From positions 1-63,125 of the forward strand of contig JASHRC010000013.1 of assembly GCA_030037525.1 (NCBI GenBank): a stretch of 63,125 nucleotides of DNA, written 5' to 3'. Position 1 is the first letter of the stretch. Each line of letters starts with the position of its first letter. The translations under genes and the position numbers were made by a program. Of the stretch, positions 48,241-58,616 are shown piece after piece. Source of the stretch: Candidatus Acidiferrales bacterium (GTDB taxonomy: Bacteria > Acidobacteriota > Terriglobia > Acidiferrales > UBA7541). Under the pieces are notes generated by a model. It was not told the DNA's origin. It saw nothing but the letters and a program-made list of their open reading frames with translations, and ran no database searches.

Positions 48241-50031
48241 GTGCTTGATCCGCGCACCGAATATGGCCGACGCCTGCAATCGCACGTCCAGACGATTGCG
48301 AGACGAGAGCGCCAGCACCTCCTGATCGGGAACTGGAAGCTCGGGACCGTCGCTGCCTTCCTGCTGCTCATCTGGCTACGGTATGGCAGGCACGCCATTT
48401 CGGCGCCCTGGCTTCTCGCTCCTGTGCTGGCCTACACGGCTCTGTCGGTCGTGCACGAATATGCGATTCGCGCCAGGACTCACGCGCAAACAGCCGCCGC
48501 CTTTTACCGGGCCGGATTCGCACGCATGCAGGATCGCTGGAGCGGCACGGGCGCTACGGGCGAGAGGTTTCGGGACCCGAAACACGTCTATGCCGACGAT
48601 CTCGATCTATTCGGAACCGGCTGCTTGTTCCAGCTTCTGTCAACCGCAAGGCTGCCGATGGGAGAAAACCGCCTGGCGGAATGGCTGCTGAAGCCTTCTC
48701 GGGCGCGCGAAGTGGTCGAGCGGCAGGGCTTGGTCCGAGAACTGCGGGAAAGACTCGACCTTCGCGAGGACCTGGCCGTTACCGGAGAGGATCTGCGGGT
48801 TCGGCTGAATCCCGAATCGCTCATCAGGTGGTCGGAGGCCTCCCCCGTGCTGGCCAGCACGAGGTGGCGAGCCCTGGCTATGGTGCTTTCGTTCGCGGCA
48901 GCGGCCACCTTCGCCTATGCCGTCGACTCCTGGCACTACTGGCCTCTGGTGGGCGTGTTAATCGTCGAAGCGGCACTGCTCGTGCACTTTCGCCGGCAAG
49001 CAGAAGCGGTGGTCTCCGCCATCAGCTGCAATGCCGAAGGGCTCTTGCTGTTTGCCGAGATCGTAGAACGATTAGAGGAAGAGACTTTCCAATCGCCGCG
49101 GCTCGAGAGACTCGTCGCAGCATTCACCGAAGGCGACGAAAAGACTTCCCGAGCGATCCGACGTTTCGCCCGCATCGTCAGCTGGATCGACGGCCGCGAG
49201 AGCCTCGTGGCAAAAATCCTGAATCTGCCGATGCTCTATACCCTGCAAACAGCACTGGCCGCAGAGGCGTGGCGCAAGCGCCACGGACACCAGATGCGTG
49301 TGTGGGTCGATGTGGTCGGGGAAATCGAAGCGCTCCTTTCGCTCGCCGCCTATGCCTTTGAACATCCCGCCGATCCTTTCCCTGAAATCGATGCGGCGGA
49401 CAAGTCTGGTGCCCTGTTCGACGGCGCCGAACTCGGTCATCCGCTCATCCCCCATTCCTCGTGCGTGCGCAACGATGTCTGTTTGGACGCAAACACCCGC
49501 GTGCTCATCGTGAGCGGCTCGAACATGTCGGGGAAAAGCACGCTGTTGCGAACCGTCGGCGTCAACATCGTGCTGGCAATGGCCGGGGGACCGATTCGCG
49601 GGAAATCGCTGCGGATGAGCCCGCTCTTGCTAGGCACCCGATTGCGGAGCATCGATTCGCTCCAGGAAGGACGCTCCACTTTCTATACCGAACTGCTCCG
49701 CATCCGACAAGTATTCGAGCTGCTCTCCATGCAAAATGCCACCCTGTTCCTTTTTGACGAGCTGCTCGATGGAACCAATTCGCACGACCGGCGAATCGGA
49801 GCCGAAAATCTGGTGCGGGCGTTCCTGGAGAGGAACGCGATTGGAATCGTGACCACGCACGATCTGGCGCTGGCCGAGATGGCGCAATCGCTGGGTAGCA
49901 CGGTGCGCAATGCGCATTTCGAAGACCAGGTCCAAGACGGGCAGATGCGATTCGATTACAAATTGCGCCCGGGCGTGGTGACCAAAAGCAACGCGCTCAA
50001 ACTAATGAGGCTGGTGGGATTAACGGTATGA
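48241..50031 (+). CDS. Membrane-anchored MutS-family ATPase
   Basis: 596 residues. Two hydrophobic hairpins (about 35-75 and 215-255) precede a MutS-type domain V. The Walker A site is GSNMSGKST (about residue 425), Walker B is LFLFDELLDGTNS (about 502), and TTHDLALAEMAQ follows. The mismatch-binding N-terminal domain of MutS1 and the Smr domain of MutS2 are absent; an intermediate lever-like helical region (PMGENRLAEWLLKPSRAREV) is kept. Membrane attachment makes ordinary mismatch repair unlikely. Starts near 80 bases after the M13 gene on the opposite strand. Confidence 0.88.
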   Translation: MLDPRTEYGRRLQSHVQTIARRERQHLLIGNWKLGTVAAFLLLIWLRYGRHAISAPWLLAPVLAYTALSVVHEYAIRARTHAQTAAAFYRAGFARMQDRWSGTGATGERFRDPKHVYADDLDLFGTGCLFQLLSTARLPMGENRLAEWLLKPSRAREVVERQGLVRELRERLDLREDLAVTGEDLRVRLNPESLIRWSEASPVLASTRWRALAMVLSFAAAATFAYAVDSWHYWPLVGVLIVEAALLVHFRRQAEAVVSAISCNAEGLLLFAEIVERLEEETFQSPRLERLVAAFTEGDEKTSRAIRRFARIVSWIDGRESLVAKILNLPMLYTLQTALAAEAWRKRHGHQMRVWVDVVGEIEALLSLAAYAFEHPADPFPEIDAADKSGALFDGAELGHPLIPHSSCVRNDVCLDANTRVLIVSGSNMSGKSTLLRTVGVNIVLAMAGGPIRGKSLRMSPLLLGTRLRSIDSLQEGRSTFYTELLRIRQVFELLSMQNATLFLFDELLDGTNSHDRRIGAENLVRAFLERNAIGIVTTHDLALAEMAQSLGSTVRNAHFEDQVQDGQMRFDYKLRPGVVTKSNALKLMRLVGLTV

Positions 50032-50189
50032 ACCGGGAACAACGGAAAAAGCATCCTGCATAAGCTCGACTGCGAAATTTCCAGCGCCTGAAAGCCGCCA
50101 GGCACCAAGAGAAAACTGTCGCCCGAGCAGGACAGAAAGTGGGTGATCGCCGAAGCGCGCCTGCGATCGCAGGCGTGCGGCCAGGCCGA

Positions 50190-51695
50190 CTATTCCACGT
50201 TGTCGATCTGGGCTCGCTGCAGCCGATCGGAATAATCCACGTAGATGGTCTTCCACTCGGAATAAAACTCTAGAGCAGCAAGGCCCGCTTCGCGGTGGCC
50301 ATTGCCGGTGTCTTTGATCCCGCCAAACGGCAGGTGCGTTTCAGCGCCGATGGTGGGAGCGTTGACGTACACGATTCCGGTCTCAAGATCTCGCTGCGCG
50401 CGGAAGGCACTGTTCACGTCGTGGGTGTAGATCGACGCCGATAGGCCGTAACGGACGCCGTTGGCGATCTCCATTGCTTCCTGGAAGCTGTCGAAGGGAA
50501 TGACGGCGACGATCGGTCCAAAGATTTCCTCCTGGCAGATGCGCATCTTTGGATCGCAGTCGATGAAAACCGTAGGCTCGTGGAACCAGCCGCGCGCGTG
50601 CGAGCCGGTTTCCAGGCGATGGCCGCCGGTCTCGAGCTTTGCTCCTTCGGACTTGCCGATTTCGACGTAATTCATCACTGTTTTGAGCTGCTGCTCGTTG
50701 ATCGAGGGACCCATCTGCGTAGCTGGATCCAGACCGTCGCCCACCTTCAATTTCTTGGCCTGCTCGACGAAGCGCTCCACGAAGTCGTGGTACACCTTTT
50801 TGTGAACCGCCACGCGGCTGGCGGCCGTACAACGCTGGCCTGTGGTGCCAAATCCGCCCCAGACGGCGCCATCGACGGCCAACTCGAGATTGGCATCGTC
50901 CATCACGATGATGATGTTCTTGCCGCCCATTTCCAGATGGCACTTTTTAAACGTCGGGGCACAGGCTCGGCTTACCATGCGCCCGACTTCGGTCGAGCCA
51001 GTGAAGCTGACTAGGTTCACGCCCGGATCGTCGAGAATGGGCGCACCCGCTTGCGGGCCGTCGCCGAAGACGACGTTGAGCACCCCGGGCGGCAGGCCCG
51101 CTTCTTCGAGGGCTTGGGCAAGATTGTAGGTGGAAAGCGGCGTATCTTCGGCAGGCTTGAGCACGACGGTATTGCCGCAGACCAGCGCAGGCATCACCTT
51201 CCAGGACGGAATCGCCATCGGAAAATTCCACGGAGTGATCATCCCGGCGACGCCGACCGGGGCGCGCACAGCCATCGCGAACTTGTTTGGCAACTCAGAA
51301 GGCGCGACGTGGCCGAACTGGCGGCGTCCCTCGCCGGCCATCAGATAGGTCATGTCGATCGCTTCTTGCACGTCGCCGCGCGCCTCTTCGAGAATCTTGC
51401 CCATTTCGCGGGTCATGTCACGTGCATAGTCTTCCTTGCGCTCCACTAAAATCTGGGCCGCACGAAAGAGGATTTCGGCGCGCTTGGGGGCAGGAACCAG
51501 CCGCCACTTCTGGAAGGCAGTCTGCGCCGAACCGATCGCGTCGCGAACATCTTCGGCCGTCGAGGCGGGGAACATGCCGACAAGCTCGTCGGTGTGAGCG
51601 GGATTGCGATTCTCGATGGCCTTGCCCCCGCGCGCTTCGACCCACGCGCCATCGATGTAGTTCTTGAATACTGTGGGAGCAAACACGGTGGCCAT
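50190..51695 (-). CDS. NAD(P)-dependent aldehyde dehydrogenase
   Basis: 501 residues from the ATG at 51695 (GGGGAGG upstream). ALDH superfamily signatures are [18 protein letters not shown] with the general-base Glu, [12 protein letters not shown] with the nucleophilic Cys, and [15 protein letters not shown] near the C-terminus. The family is broad; the sequence most resembles alpha-ketoglutarate-semialdehyde or similar omega-aldehyde dehydrogenases, but substrate cannot be read. No sugar-acid pathway genes accompany it. Minus-strand neighbours are unrelated. Confidence 0.93.
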   Translation of the reverse strand: MATVFAPTVFKNYIDGAWVEARGGKAIENRNPAHTDELVGMFPASTAEDVRDAIGSAQTAFQKWRLVPAPKRAEILFRAAQILVERKEDYARDMTREMGKILEEARGDVQEAIDMTYLMAGEGRRQFGHVAPSELPNKFAMAVRAPVGVAGMITPWNFPMAIPSWKVMPALVCGNTVVLKPAEDTPLSTYNLAQALEEAGLPPGVLNVVFGDGPQAGAPILDDPGVNLVSFTGSTEVGRMVSRACAPTFKKCHLEMGGKNIIIVMDDANLELAVDGAVWGGFGTTGQRCTAASRVAVHKKVYHDFVERFVEQAKKLKVGDGLDPATQMGPSINEQQLKTVMNYVEIGKSEGAKLETGGHRLETGSHARGWFHEPTVFIDCDPKMRICQEEIFGPIVAVIPFDSFQEAMEIANGVRYGLSASIYTHDVNSAFRAQRDLETGIVYVNAPTIGAETHLPFGGIKDTGNGHREAGLAALEFYSEWKTIYVDYSDRLQRAQIDNVE

Positions 51696-51890
51696 GAGCA
51701 CCTCCCCTGCGAACGAAAAATTAGATGCAGCCGGCTTTCGGGCGATTCGCCGCAGCGACCAAGGGCCGAGGGCATTATATTCGCCTAGTCAAGACGCACT
51801 GGAAAGCATTTAAGCATTTGGAAAACCGTGAAGACATTGGAGGTATCGAAGAATTTGGAAATACGTCTTTCTGCCGGGCTCGACAAGAAT

Positions 51891-51906
51891 AATTCTTTCG
51901 GAAGAA
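51891..51906 (-). terminator. Weak hairpin after the PG-binding gene
   Basis: TTCTT-TCGG-AAGAA forms a short stem with a stable tetraloop just downstream of the gene ending at 51938. The stem is only five base pairs and the following bases are A/T mixed, so this is a weak candidate. Confidence 0.25.
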
Positions 51907-51937
51907 CGAGGCGAAAATAGGACACTGCCAACGCGAG

Positions 51938-52519
51938 CTATTTCTCGGCAGACTTAGGATCGGGCGGGACGGCTGCGCCGGGCGCCTTTGAAGCGTCGGC
52001 CGGTGACGTCGGCTGCGAATTCGAGGTGGATGGCGTTGAGCAGCAGGTTGTCGACGGGGCCGAAGCAGGAGCAGAGCTTCCGGGAGCCGAACAGCAGGCT
52101 GGTACTACCGGTTTCGGTGCGCCTACCCCAGCAATATCTGAACCAAGGCCAAGTTTTTGCAGTGTCGGGGCGTCGAGCTTTCCGCTGGACTCGAGGCCAT
52201 TTGCGGACTGGAATTTCTCGAGCGCGACTACTGTGCTGGAATCAAGCTTGCCGCTCGGCTCTCCCTGGTAGTAGCCCTCGCGCGCCAGAGCAGACTGAAT
52301 CTCCGAAATGCGGTCCGACGTCGGTGCTTTCTGACCAGGCGGCTGACGCTTCGCCGAATGCCTGTGCCGGTGTGTGGTGGTCTTCTTTTGAGTGGAAGTC
52401 GAAGGCGAGGACGATGTGCTCGACTGGCTCGCGCGTGCGGTTCCGACACTGCCTGCTCCCAGAAGGCAAGTGAGCGAGAAACACGCGGTAAGGGTCCGCC
52501 CTGTCATGGAACGCATCAT
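51938..52519 (-). CDS. Exported peptidoglycan-binding-domain protein
   Basis: 193 residues; the start is one of ATG 52519, 52516 or 52507. A signal peptide (MTGRTLTACFSLTCLLGAGS) precedes a Ser/Thr/His-rich linker and one PG_binding_1 repeat (about 75-130: EIQSALAREGYYQGEPSGKL, LEKFQSANGLESSGKLDAPT). The tail is Ala/Pro/Ser-rich with three CC or C pairs (VPACCSAPG, TTCCSTPST), unusual for a periplasmic protein. It probably binds the cell wall. Neighbours are the aldehyde dehydrogenase and a coiled-coil secreted protein. Confidence 0.82.
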   Translation of the reverse strand: MMRSMTGRTLTACFSLTCLLGAGSVGTARASQSSTSSSPSTSTQKKTTTHRHRHSAKRQPPGQKAPTSDRISEIQSALAREGYYQGEPSGKLDSSTVVALEKFQSANGLESSGKLDAPTLQKLGLGSDIAGVGAPKPVVPACCSAPGSSAPASAPSTTCCSTPSTSNSQPTSPADASKAPGAAVPPDPKSAEK

Positions 52520-52661
52520 ACGACTGGAGGCTAAGTCGGCTGCGTTTGTCACCTATGAAACGCCCGTTCTGCAATTATCCCCATTCTTCAGGACGACTCA
52601 AGCGGGCCAGGCCGGGGAGGCGCCTATCTGGCAACCTCTGCTGTTGCCTCACGTCAACCGG

Positions 52662-53477
52662 CTACCGGCTCCTCATACCGAGCCGCTGCATTTGGTCTTG
52701 TGTCGAGTCGATCTGATCTTCCAAACTGCTCTGCCGCTCATAGAGGTCCTGCAAAAGATTGGTGGTCATGTTGCCGCCCCAGCGAGAATCGGGCTGAAGC
52801 AGCGTCTCGCGATGAGCTTGGGCATCCTCGTGCATGCCGGCAAGGGTCAACTGCGTTTGAGCGAGCTGGCCGGTAAGATGTTCGTAGCGTTCGGCGAGCC
52901 GCCCTTCCTGCTGCCGCGGGCTCAGCGGAACCTCCGCACTCACGAGCCCACGCCCCTCGACCAGAACCCCTGGCGGCATGTCATTCACTCGGGCGATATC
53001 GGCAAGGTTGTCAAGCTCTTGGAGGATTTCCAGACGACGGGCCTCCAGATCGGCAATGCGGTTATCGGTGGTAATCCCATGGCATGGCGCAACGACGTTG
53101 AGACCGGTGGGCAGGCCGGTACGCGTCTGGCGGAAATGAAGCAATTGGTCTTCCTGTTCCGAGACGCTCGACAGCTGGTCATCGAGCGCAGCCAGCTGCT
53201 GGGCGTACCAGCGGGGATCCTTTTTGGGCGGAAGGACGGGAGCAGACTCCAGATTTACGACCAGGGCCGGGGGCGCGGCGTTCGGCGGCCCGGGCTCGTC
53301 GGCCGGCTTCACGCGCGGGCCCAGCGCTTCGAGATCTTCGTTGGTCCACACTTTTATGGTCTTCGTCTCACCCTGGGGCTTTGGCGATGCCGCTCCATGG
53401 GCGCCACTGGCGCAGACAACGGTTGGAATCAACACCAGCAGCATCGGAGAAAAGAGGATCTGACGCGGAATTCGCAT
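52662..53477 (-). CDS. Exported coiled-coil protein of unknown function
   Basis: 271 residues from the ATG at 53477, with AGGAG eight bases upstream; the ATG six bases earlier is too close to it. After a signal peptide (RIPRQILFSPMLLVLIPTVV), a Pro-rich segment (TIKVWTNEDLEALGPRVKPA, where VWTNEDL is a recurring motif in acidobacterial secreted proteins) is followed by predicted coiled coils (QLAALDDQLSSVSEQEDQLL, LEARRLEILQELDNLADIA, EDQIDSTQDQMQRLG). No enzyme motif. Possibly a periplasmic structural protein. Confidence 0.7.
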   Translation of the reverse strand: MRIPRQILFSPMLLVLIPTVVCASGAHGAASPKPQGETKTIKVWTNEDLEALGPRVKPADEPGPPNAAPPALVVNLESAPVLPPKKDPRWYAQQLAALDDQLSSVSEQEDQLLHFRQTRTGLPTGLNVVAPCHGITTDNRIADLEARRLEILQELDNLADIARVNDMPPGVLVEGRGLVSAEVPLSPRQQEGRLAERYEHLTGQLAQTQLTLAGMHEDAQAHRETLLQPDSRWGGNMTTNLLQDLYERQSSLEDQIDSTQDQMQRLGMRSR

Positions 53478-53650
53478 GGCCATGACTCCTCGACTAGGGT
53501 TCGCTTTGCGGGGAGATCGAGAGTATGGCATGGCCCGGGCGAAGCTGGCAAGCATCGCGCCATCCGCCATTCGCTGCGGGCCATTGGGCTGAGAATTGTG
53601 GACAGAGAGCTCAGCTACGGGACGCTCTTTGCAACTCGCTTGATCATCTG

Positions 53651-55207
53651 CTAGGGCTTTGCGGGCACGGTGCCAGCCAGGAACAGTGTCAGCACTCGGT
53701 CGGCATCGGAATGACGCGCGATCCGGAACAGCACGTCGTCGCCGGGCTTCAGGTGGCCCATCTGCGTGTGGTAGTCAGCCATCGAGTTGATCGGGATGTG
53801 GTTGATCTCCACGATGACGTCGCCGCGTATGAACCCCACGTCCTCTGCGAAACTGGCGGGATCGACCTCGGTTACGACGGCACCGGTCAGCTTCGAGACT
53901 CCCAGCTTGCGCGCGAGATCGGGAGTGAGTTCCTCGGCGTGCAATCCGAACTGGCTGGGCTCTTCCGGCCGGTCCGGCTGGCCGGCGTTAGCCTGCGCGG
54001 ACTGGGGGAATATCTTGGCGCGATCGGCGACCGTTAGCGTGACTTCCTTCTCTTGCTTGTTGCGGATGTAATGCAGGTCGACGGACTGGCCGATGGATGT
54101 CTGCGCGATGGGATTTACAAGGTCCGCGCCGGTGTGCACGGGACGTCCGTTGACCTCGGTAATGACGTCGCCTGCCTGCAAGCCCGCCTTATCTGCAGGG
54201 CTGCCCGGCTCAACGGCTTCGATAACGATCCCGTAAGGGGCACCGAGCTCCTTCATCAAGACCGGATTGTTGCTGTTCTCTTCCTGAAAGGTGACGCCAA
54301 TCGAGCCGCGGACCACTTTTCCGGTCGTGATCAGCTGGTTGTAAACCGAGATCGCGGCGTTCGAGGGCAGCGCAAATCCGACGCCTTCGAATCCCCGGCT
54401 GCCCGTATAAATCGCGGTATTGATGCCGATGACCTCGCCCGCCATGCTGACCAGCGGTCCGCCGGAGTTGCCGGGATTGATGGCGGCGTCAGTTTGAATA
54501 AAGCGCTGGAATTGACGTCCGACGTTGGTGCGGTCCTTGGCGCTAACGATGCCAGCGGTTACGGTCGAGTTCAACCCGAATGGGCTGCCAAAAGCGAGAA
54601 CCCAATCGCCGACTTGGACGCCGTCGGAATTGCCGAGCTTGGCGACTGGCAGATCACGGGCTGCGTCGATTTTAACCACCGCGAGATCGGTATCTTTGTC
54701 CGTGCCGATGACCCGAGCACTGTAATGAGTGCCGTCGCCATCGAGAGCGACCTGGATTTTCGTTGCGTCCTCGATGACGTGATCGTTGGTGAGGATGAAC
54801 CCTCTTTTGTCTACGATGACGCCGGAGCCGAGGCTGCGCTCGGCGTCAGGCGCGTCATCGGGTGAGTCAAAGAAGCGATCAAAAAAATCCTGAAAGGGAT
54901 CGTTTTCGCCGCCGCGAGGATTCTTGCTGCTGCCCTTCGGCTTCTCAATGACCTGAGTCGTCGAGATATTCACCACGGCGGGACCGAGGTTTTTGCTAAT
55001 TGCCGCGAAGGTGCTTGAGAGGCTGACCGGGTCGGGTACGACGAGCAGCGAAGCGCCGTTGGAGCCTTGGGCATGAGTCGCCAGAGCGCGGCCAGAAATC
55101 ATGCTGCCAATCAGGATGCCAATGCAGAGGGTAATCGTCGCAAGCAGGGACGCGAACGCTTTTCGATGCCTTACCCAGCTCCACAGCTCGCGAAATTGGA
55201 CTCCCAT
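53651..55207 (-). CDS. htrA: HtrA/DegP-like serine protease with two PDZ domains
   Basis: 518 residues: N-terminal membrane anchor (about 18-40), trypsin-like domain with H143 (TNDHVIED), D174 (KDTDLAVV) and S248 (NPGNSGGP), then two PDZ domains (about 310-400 and 420-505, with AGLQAGDVITEVNGRPV and VGFIRGDVIVEINHIPI). It degrades or refolds damaged envelope proteins. A good Shine-Dalgarno (AAAGGAG) precedes the ATG. It lies downstream of the TonB receptor gene on the same strand but is separated by a terminator-like hairpin. Confidence 0.95.
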   Translation of the reverse strand: MGVQFRELWSWVRHRKAFASLLATITLCIGILIGSMISGRALATHAQGSNGASLLVVPDPVSLSSTFAAISKNLGPAVVNISTTQVIEKPKGSSKNPRGGENDPFQDFFDRFFDSPDDAPDAERSLGSGVIVDKRGFILTNDHVIEDATKIQVALDGDGTHYSARVIGTDKDTDLAVVKIDAARDLPVAKLGNSDGVQVGDWVLAFGSPFGLNSTVTAGIVSAKDRTNVGRQFQRFIQTDAAINPGNSGGPLVSMAGEVIGINTAIYTGSRGFEGVGFALPSNAAISVYNQLITTGKVVRGSIGVTFQEENSNNPVLMKELGAPYGIVIEAVEPGSPADKAGLQAGDVITEVNGRPVHTGADLVNPIAQTSIGQSVDLHYIRNKQEKEVTLTVADRAKIFPQSAQANAGQPDRPEEPSQFGLHAEELTPDLARKLGVSKLTGAVVTEVDPASFAEDVGFIRGDVIVEINHIPINSMADYHTQMGHLKPGDDVLFRIARHSDADRVLTLFLAGTVPAKP

Positions 55208-55246
55208 GCTGGCGCTCCTTTATTCGGTCCCCAGAAAGATTTTCTA

Positions 55247-55273
55247 AGTATAGCATCCCTTGCTAGGACGCAA
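55247..55273 (-). promoter_or_regulatory. Possible htrA promoter
   Basis: On the minus strand, TTGCGT (55268-55273) and TATACT (55247-55252) are 15 bases apart, giving a leader of about 33 bases before htrA. The spacing is short, so it is a weak candidate. Confidence 0.3.
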
Positions 55274-55481
55274 GGCCCGCTTGCCATTGCCATTTGCCGT
55301 GCCCGCAATGCCGACTCTCGAGCCCGCACTGATTAGTTTGCAAAACTGGAAACCTCGGCCATCCTCTGGACGAAACACCCGAGCTGGATACCACTGTTGT
55401 GGTTCTGGTGCGGCCAGCAAACCTCAGCGGCCTCCCGAGACCCAGCCATATTGCTGGTGCACCACAAGGTTAGGAGCCAAA

Positions 55482-55500
55482 GCGGCCTGCGAGAGGCCGC
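55482..55500 (-). terminator. Terminator-like hairpin after the TonB receptor gene
   Basis: GCGGCCT-GCGAG-AGGCCGC is a perfect seven-base-pair stem 20 bases downstream of the receptor stop. On the minus strand it is followed by TTTGG, a weak U tract. Confidence 0.5.
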
Positions 55501-55519
55501 CTTGGGCATCGCGAATGCG

Positions 55520-58495
55520 TTAGAAGTGGAAGGCGATTTCTCCCGTAATGGCTCGCGGGGTGATGTAATGCGTGCCGCTGAACGTCGAAAGAAAGTTGTA
55601 GAGTGCGTAATCGTTGGCCAGGTTGATTACGGTGATCTTGGCGCTCCATTTGTATCGGTCACCGTTGAAGAGGTTGTCGTCGCCAATCGCGAGATCGAAC
55701 AGGTCGTGGGCCGCGACGCGCGGCGGGTGGGTATCGTCTTGTTCGGCGTTGATGCCCGGGACTTTCAAGAGTGTCGATCCCCACTCGCTTGCCGGGCAGT
55801 TGAAAGGCAAGGCCACCGTGGGCGTCGCGTGCGCGCCGTTGCACGTGAAGCCAGCCTCAAATTCCTGATCGGCAGTGAGCGGAATCAGGGGCGGGGCTGG
55901 CGGGGCTAGCGGAGCTGGCGGGAATGCGATGTTGCTCGCAACTGCAGAGATATTCGGTACGCCGCCGATCGTCACCGATCCTGGGCAAGTGTTGGACGCC
56001 AGTATGCCGTAGCACGGCGTCGCACCGGCAACCAGCCCGCTATCGAAACGCCAGTTGAAGCCGACCCACGGACCGCGCTTCCACGGCTGGTATTGGATAT
56101 GTGTGGTCTGGTTGAACCGCTCGTCGTGATCGATACGGAAAGGCGTGAACTCTCCGGGCACACTCACGACCGGAGTCGCCCCGGCGCCGGCGATTTGGGG
56201 AGTGAAGAAGACGGCCGCTACGCTCGACATCACAACGTAGGCGGTGAACCCGTGTACATTGGGCACGCTCGCGCGGAGCGCCCAGCCGGGAATGTTGGAG
56301 CTGTGCCACTCGATTGGAAACGTGATCGGCGTGTTGCCCAGCACGCTAAAATCGAAGCCCCTGTGGGTTTCCTTCCAGATGTATTCACCATCGATCACCA
56401 AATGCTTGCCGAAGGCCTGCTGCAGGCCGGCATGGACTTCGTTCCGTTCACCCGGCTTGAGAGGTGTCAACGAAAACGAGGTGCATCCCAGCAAGGGATT
56501 TAGCACCGCCGAAGCGCAGCCGATACTCGAGAGCACCAGATTTTCATTGAACGGTGTTTCTTGCGTGCGGGCGTAAGAAACGCGAAGGATCGTGTTGCTC
56601 TGCTTGATGTTATAGGCAATACCCACCCGAGGCTCGGCCTGATGTGCGATCGTCAGGCCGTTGTAGAGGTCGCCACGCATTCCGACATTGAAGTTCCAGT
56701 TCCCTGTCGTGATCGTGTCCTGCAGGTACAAGGCGAGTTCCTTCACGTCCGTATGGCCCAGAAACGCAGACAAAGTTCCGCCTCGGGTAAGGTCGTAGGG
56801 TGCGAGCACAGGGTTATACAGGGGGAACTGGGTTGAGGCCGGAGCATCGGGGTTCGCCGGCGTGTTGGGCTGGCAACCGTCAGGCGCACACACACCGGTC
56901 GCCGGGGCCGACGCGCACTGCGACGGATCGGTGAAGCCCTCGACGGCTTGAAACGCGCCAATGATCGCCGGGCTTCCCGGCGGAACGTTTACATTAACGA
57001 GGTTCGGATTAAAGGTAATACATGGTGCGTTAAAGGTGGGATCGACGATTCCGACGTGATCGTGCTCGGTAAGAAACGTCTGCTGATACTGAACACCGCC
57101 TTTGACATTATGGATTCCCTTCACGTAGGAGACGCTGGCGCGGGCGCCGGCATTGGTCAAAAACCGGAGCTGGGAAACTGTCTGTCTCTGCAGGCTCGGT
57201 GCGAAATCATCGGAGAACGGATCAGCGCTCGGATAGTAGTTGTACTGATCGTGCCGCACATATAATCCGCCCGTGAGAACGGTGTTTGAATTGATCAAAT
57301 GCGTCCAGGTCGGTGCCGCATTGAAAGTCCTGATTTGCGAGCGCTGATCGGTGGGGCGGACCAGTTGACCGCAGTACACCGAACTCGTGCAGCCCTCCGC
57401 TGCGGTGGGTGCGAGCCCGTCATTGTCGAACGCCATGGTGGTGTTGCCCAACGTAAAGCCGTACCACGCGGTTGCGTCTTCGGCATCGAAGGAGTTTGGC
57501 GTCTGGAACCAAGACCGCGAGAAGCCGAGATTCACATGGATCGAATCAGCTTTTGAAAACTGATAATCGACCCGATCAAAAACATTTTCCTCGTTCCCTT
57601 TGTCATGCATCACTGTGAATTCCGGCGGATCGAGGAAGCGGCCCGTGTTCAAGCCGTTCGCTGAGATGAAGTTACCCCAACTCTGGCCGCCATAGCCAAA
57701 GTTAAATCCGCCGTTCACGGTTCCAAAGGCGCCGTAGTCGGCATACACGTCACCGTGCGGCGTGGTCATGCCCTGTCCCGAGCGTGTCGTTACGTCGATC
57801 ACGACACTGGTTTTATCGCCATATTCGGCCGGCGGCGCTCCTTCGATCACTTCCAAGGACTGCACGGCGTCGACAGGAATTTGGTTGGAGAAAACCTTGC
57901 TCTGCTGGTCTGTGATCGGCTGCCCATCCACGGAAAACGAGTTTTCCGCGTGGTCGCCGAGACCGTGGAAGAGACCGTTCGAGTCCGCGGCGATGCCGGG
58001 CGATGCCAGGGTCACCAGCGAGCTGATCGAGGAAGACGCGCTCTCGAGCGGCACTTCTTCAAAGAGGTGGCGATCCACATCAGTGTGCGCGGTCGAGTCA
58101 TTCTCGAGCAGATCGCCTGCGGCTTCCACAGTGATCGTACTACTGGCGGTACCCAACTGCAGCTTAATCTGCAGTTGCATCGGTACGGTGGATCGCACGT
58201 CGATATCCTGGACGTAGGGCGCAAACCCGGTTGCGGTCACGATCATGTGATAGGGATTGAAGGGAACGTTGGGAATGCTGAAATTGCCCATCGCGTCGGC
58301 GGTCGTGGCGCGTTCGAACTGGCTCACCGGGTTGTGAATGGTGATGCTGGCACCCGGTATGACGGCGCCCGATGGATCGGTGACCACACCAGCGACGCTG
58401 CCTGAATTGCCAACGTTCTGCGCATAAGCCTGGCCAGCGAAAGGCAAGAAAACAGAAATGAACAGCCGACCAAGAACTGCTCTTCGAGATGTCAT
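55520..58495 (-). CDS. TonB-dependent outer-membrane receptor with carboxypeptidase-like N-terminal domain
   Basis: 991 residues from the ATG at 58495 (GGGAG upstream), with a signal peptide (TSRRAVLGRLFISVFLPFAG). Then a carboxypeptidase-regulatory-like domain (SVAGVVTDPSGAVIPGASIT), a plug region (ENSFSVDGQPITDQQSKVFS, PAEYGDKTSVVIDVTTRSGQ) and a long barrel with aromatic-rich strands; the last residues are IAFHF, a typical outer-membrane beta-barrel signal ending in Phe. This is the acidobacterial receptor type that imports an unidentified ligand. A small CxxCH protein is encoded 121 bases upstream. Confidence 0.93.
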   Translation of the reverse strand: MTSRRAVLGRLFISVFLPFAGQAYAQNVGNSGSVAGVVTDPSGAVIPGASITIHNPVSQFERATTADAMGNFSIPNVPFNPYHMIVTATGFAPYVQDIDVRSTVPMQLQIKLQLGTASSTITVEAAGDLLENDSTAHTDVDRHLFEEVPLESASSSISSLVTLASPGIAADSNGLFHGLGDHAENSFSVDGQPITDQQSKVFSNQIPVDAVQSLEVIEGAPPAEYGDKTSVVIDVTTRSGQGMTTPHGDVYADYGAFGTVNGGFNFGYGGQSWGNFISANGLNTGRFLDPPEFTVMHDKGNEENVFDRVDYQFSKADSIHVNLGFSRSWFQTPNSFDAEDATAWYGFTLGNTTMAFDNDGLAPTAAEGCTSSVYCGQLVRPTDQRSQIRTFNAAPTWTHLINSNTVLTGGLYVRHDQYNYYPSADPFSDDFAPSLQRQTVSQLRFLTNAGARASVSYVKGIHNVKGGVQYQQTFLTEHDHVGIVDPTFNAPCITFNPNLVNVNVPPGSPAIIGAFQAVEGFTDPSQCASAPATGVCAPDGCQPNTPANPDAPASTQFPLYNPVLAPYDLTRGGTLSAFLGHTDVKELALYLQDTITTGNWNFNVGMRGDLYNGLTIAHQAEPRVGIAYNIKQSNTILRVSYARTQETPFNENLVLSSIGCASAVLNPLLGCTSFSLTPLKPGERNEVHAGLQQAFGKHLVIDGEYIWKETHRGFDFSVLGNTPITFPIEWHSSNIPGWALRASVPNVHGFTAYVVMSSVAAVFFTPQIAGAGATPVVSVPGEFTPFRIDHDERFNQTTHIQYQPWKRGPWVGFNWRFDSGLVAGATPCYGILASNTCPGSVTIGGVPNISAVASNIAFPPAPLAPPAPPLIPLTADQEFEAGFTCNGAHATPTVALPFNCPASEWGSTLLKVPGINAEQDDTHPPRVAAHDLFDLAIGDDNLFNGDRYKWSAKITVINLANDYALYNFLSTFSGTHYITPRAITGEIAFHF

Positions 58496-58616
58496 GTAAA
58501 TTTCTCTCCCAAATGGAACGTGGCCCGGACCGATGAACTCGGGGCGATGAATGAAAGTCGGCACTCGCAATTCAAACGAGCGGCGAGCGCTGGGAGATCG
58601 GTTAAGACCCAGGCGT

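Larger units (their letters stand above)
55208..55519. other. 312-base gap between htrA and the TonB receptor gene
   Basis: Holds a possible htrA promoter near 55247-55273 (minus strand) and a GC-rich hairpin at 55482-55500 that could end the receptor transcript. I see no gene. Confidence 0.5.
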
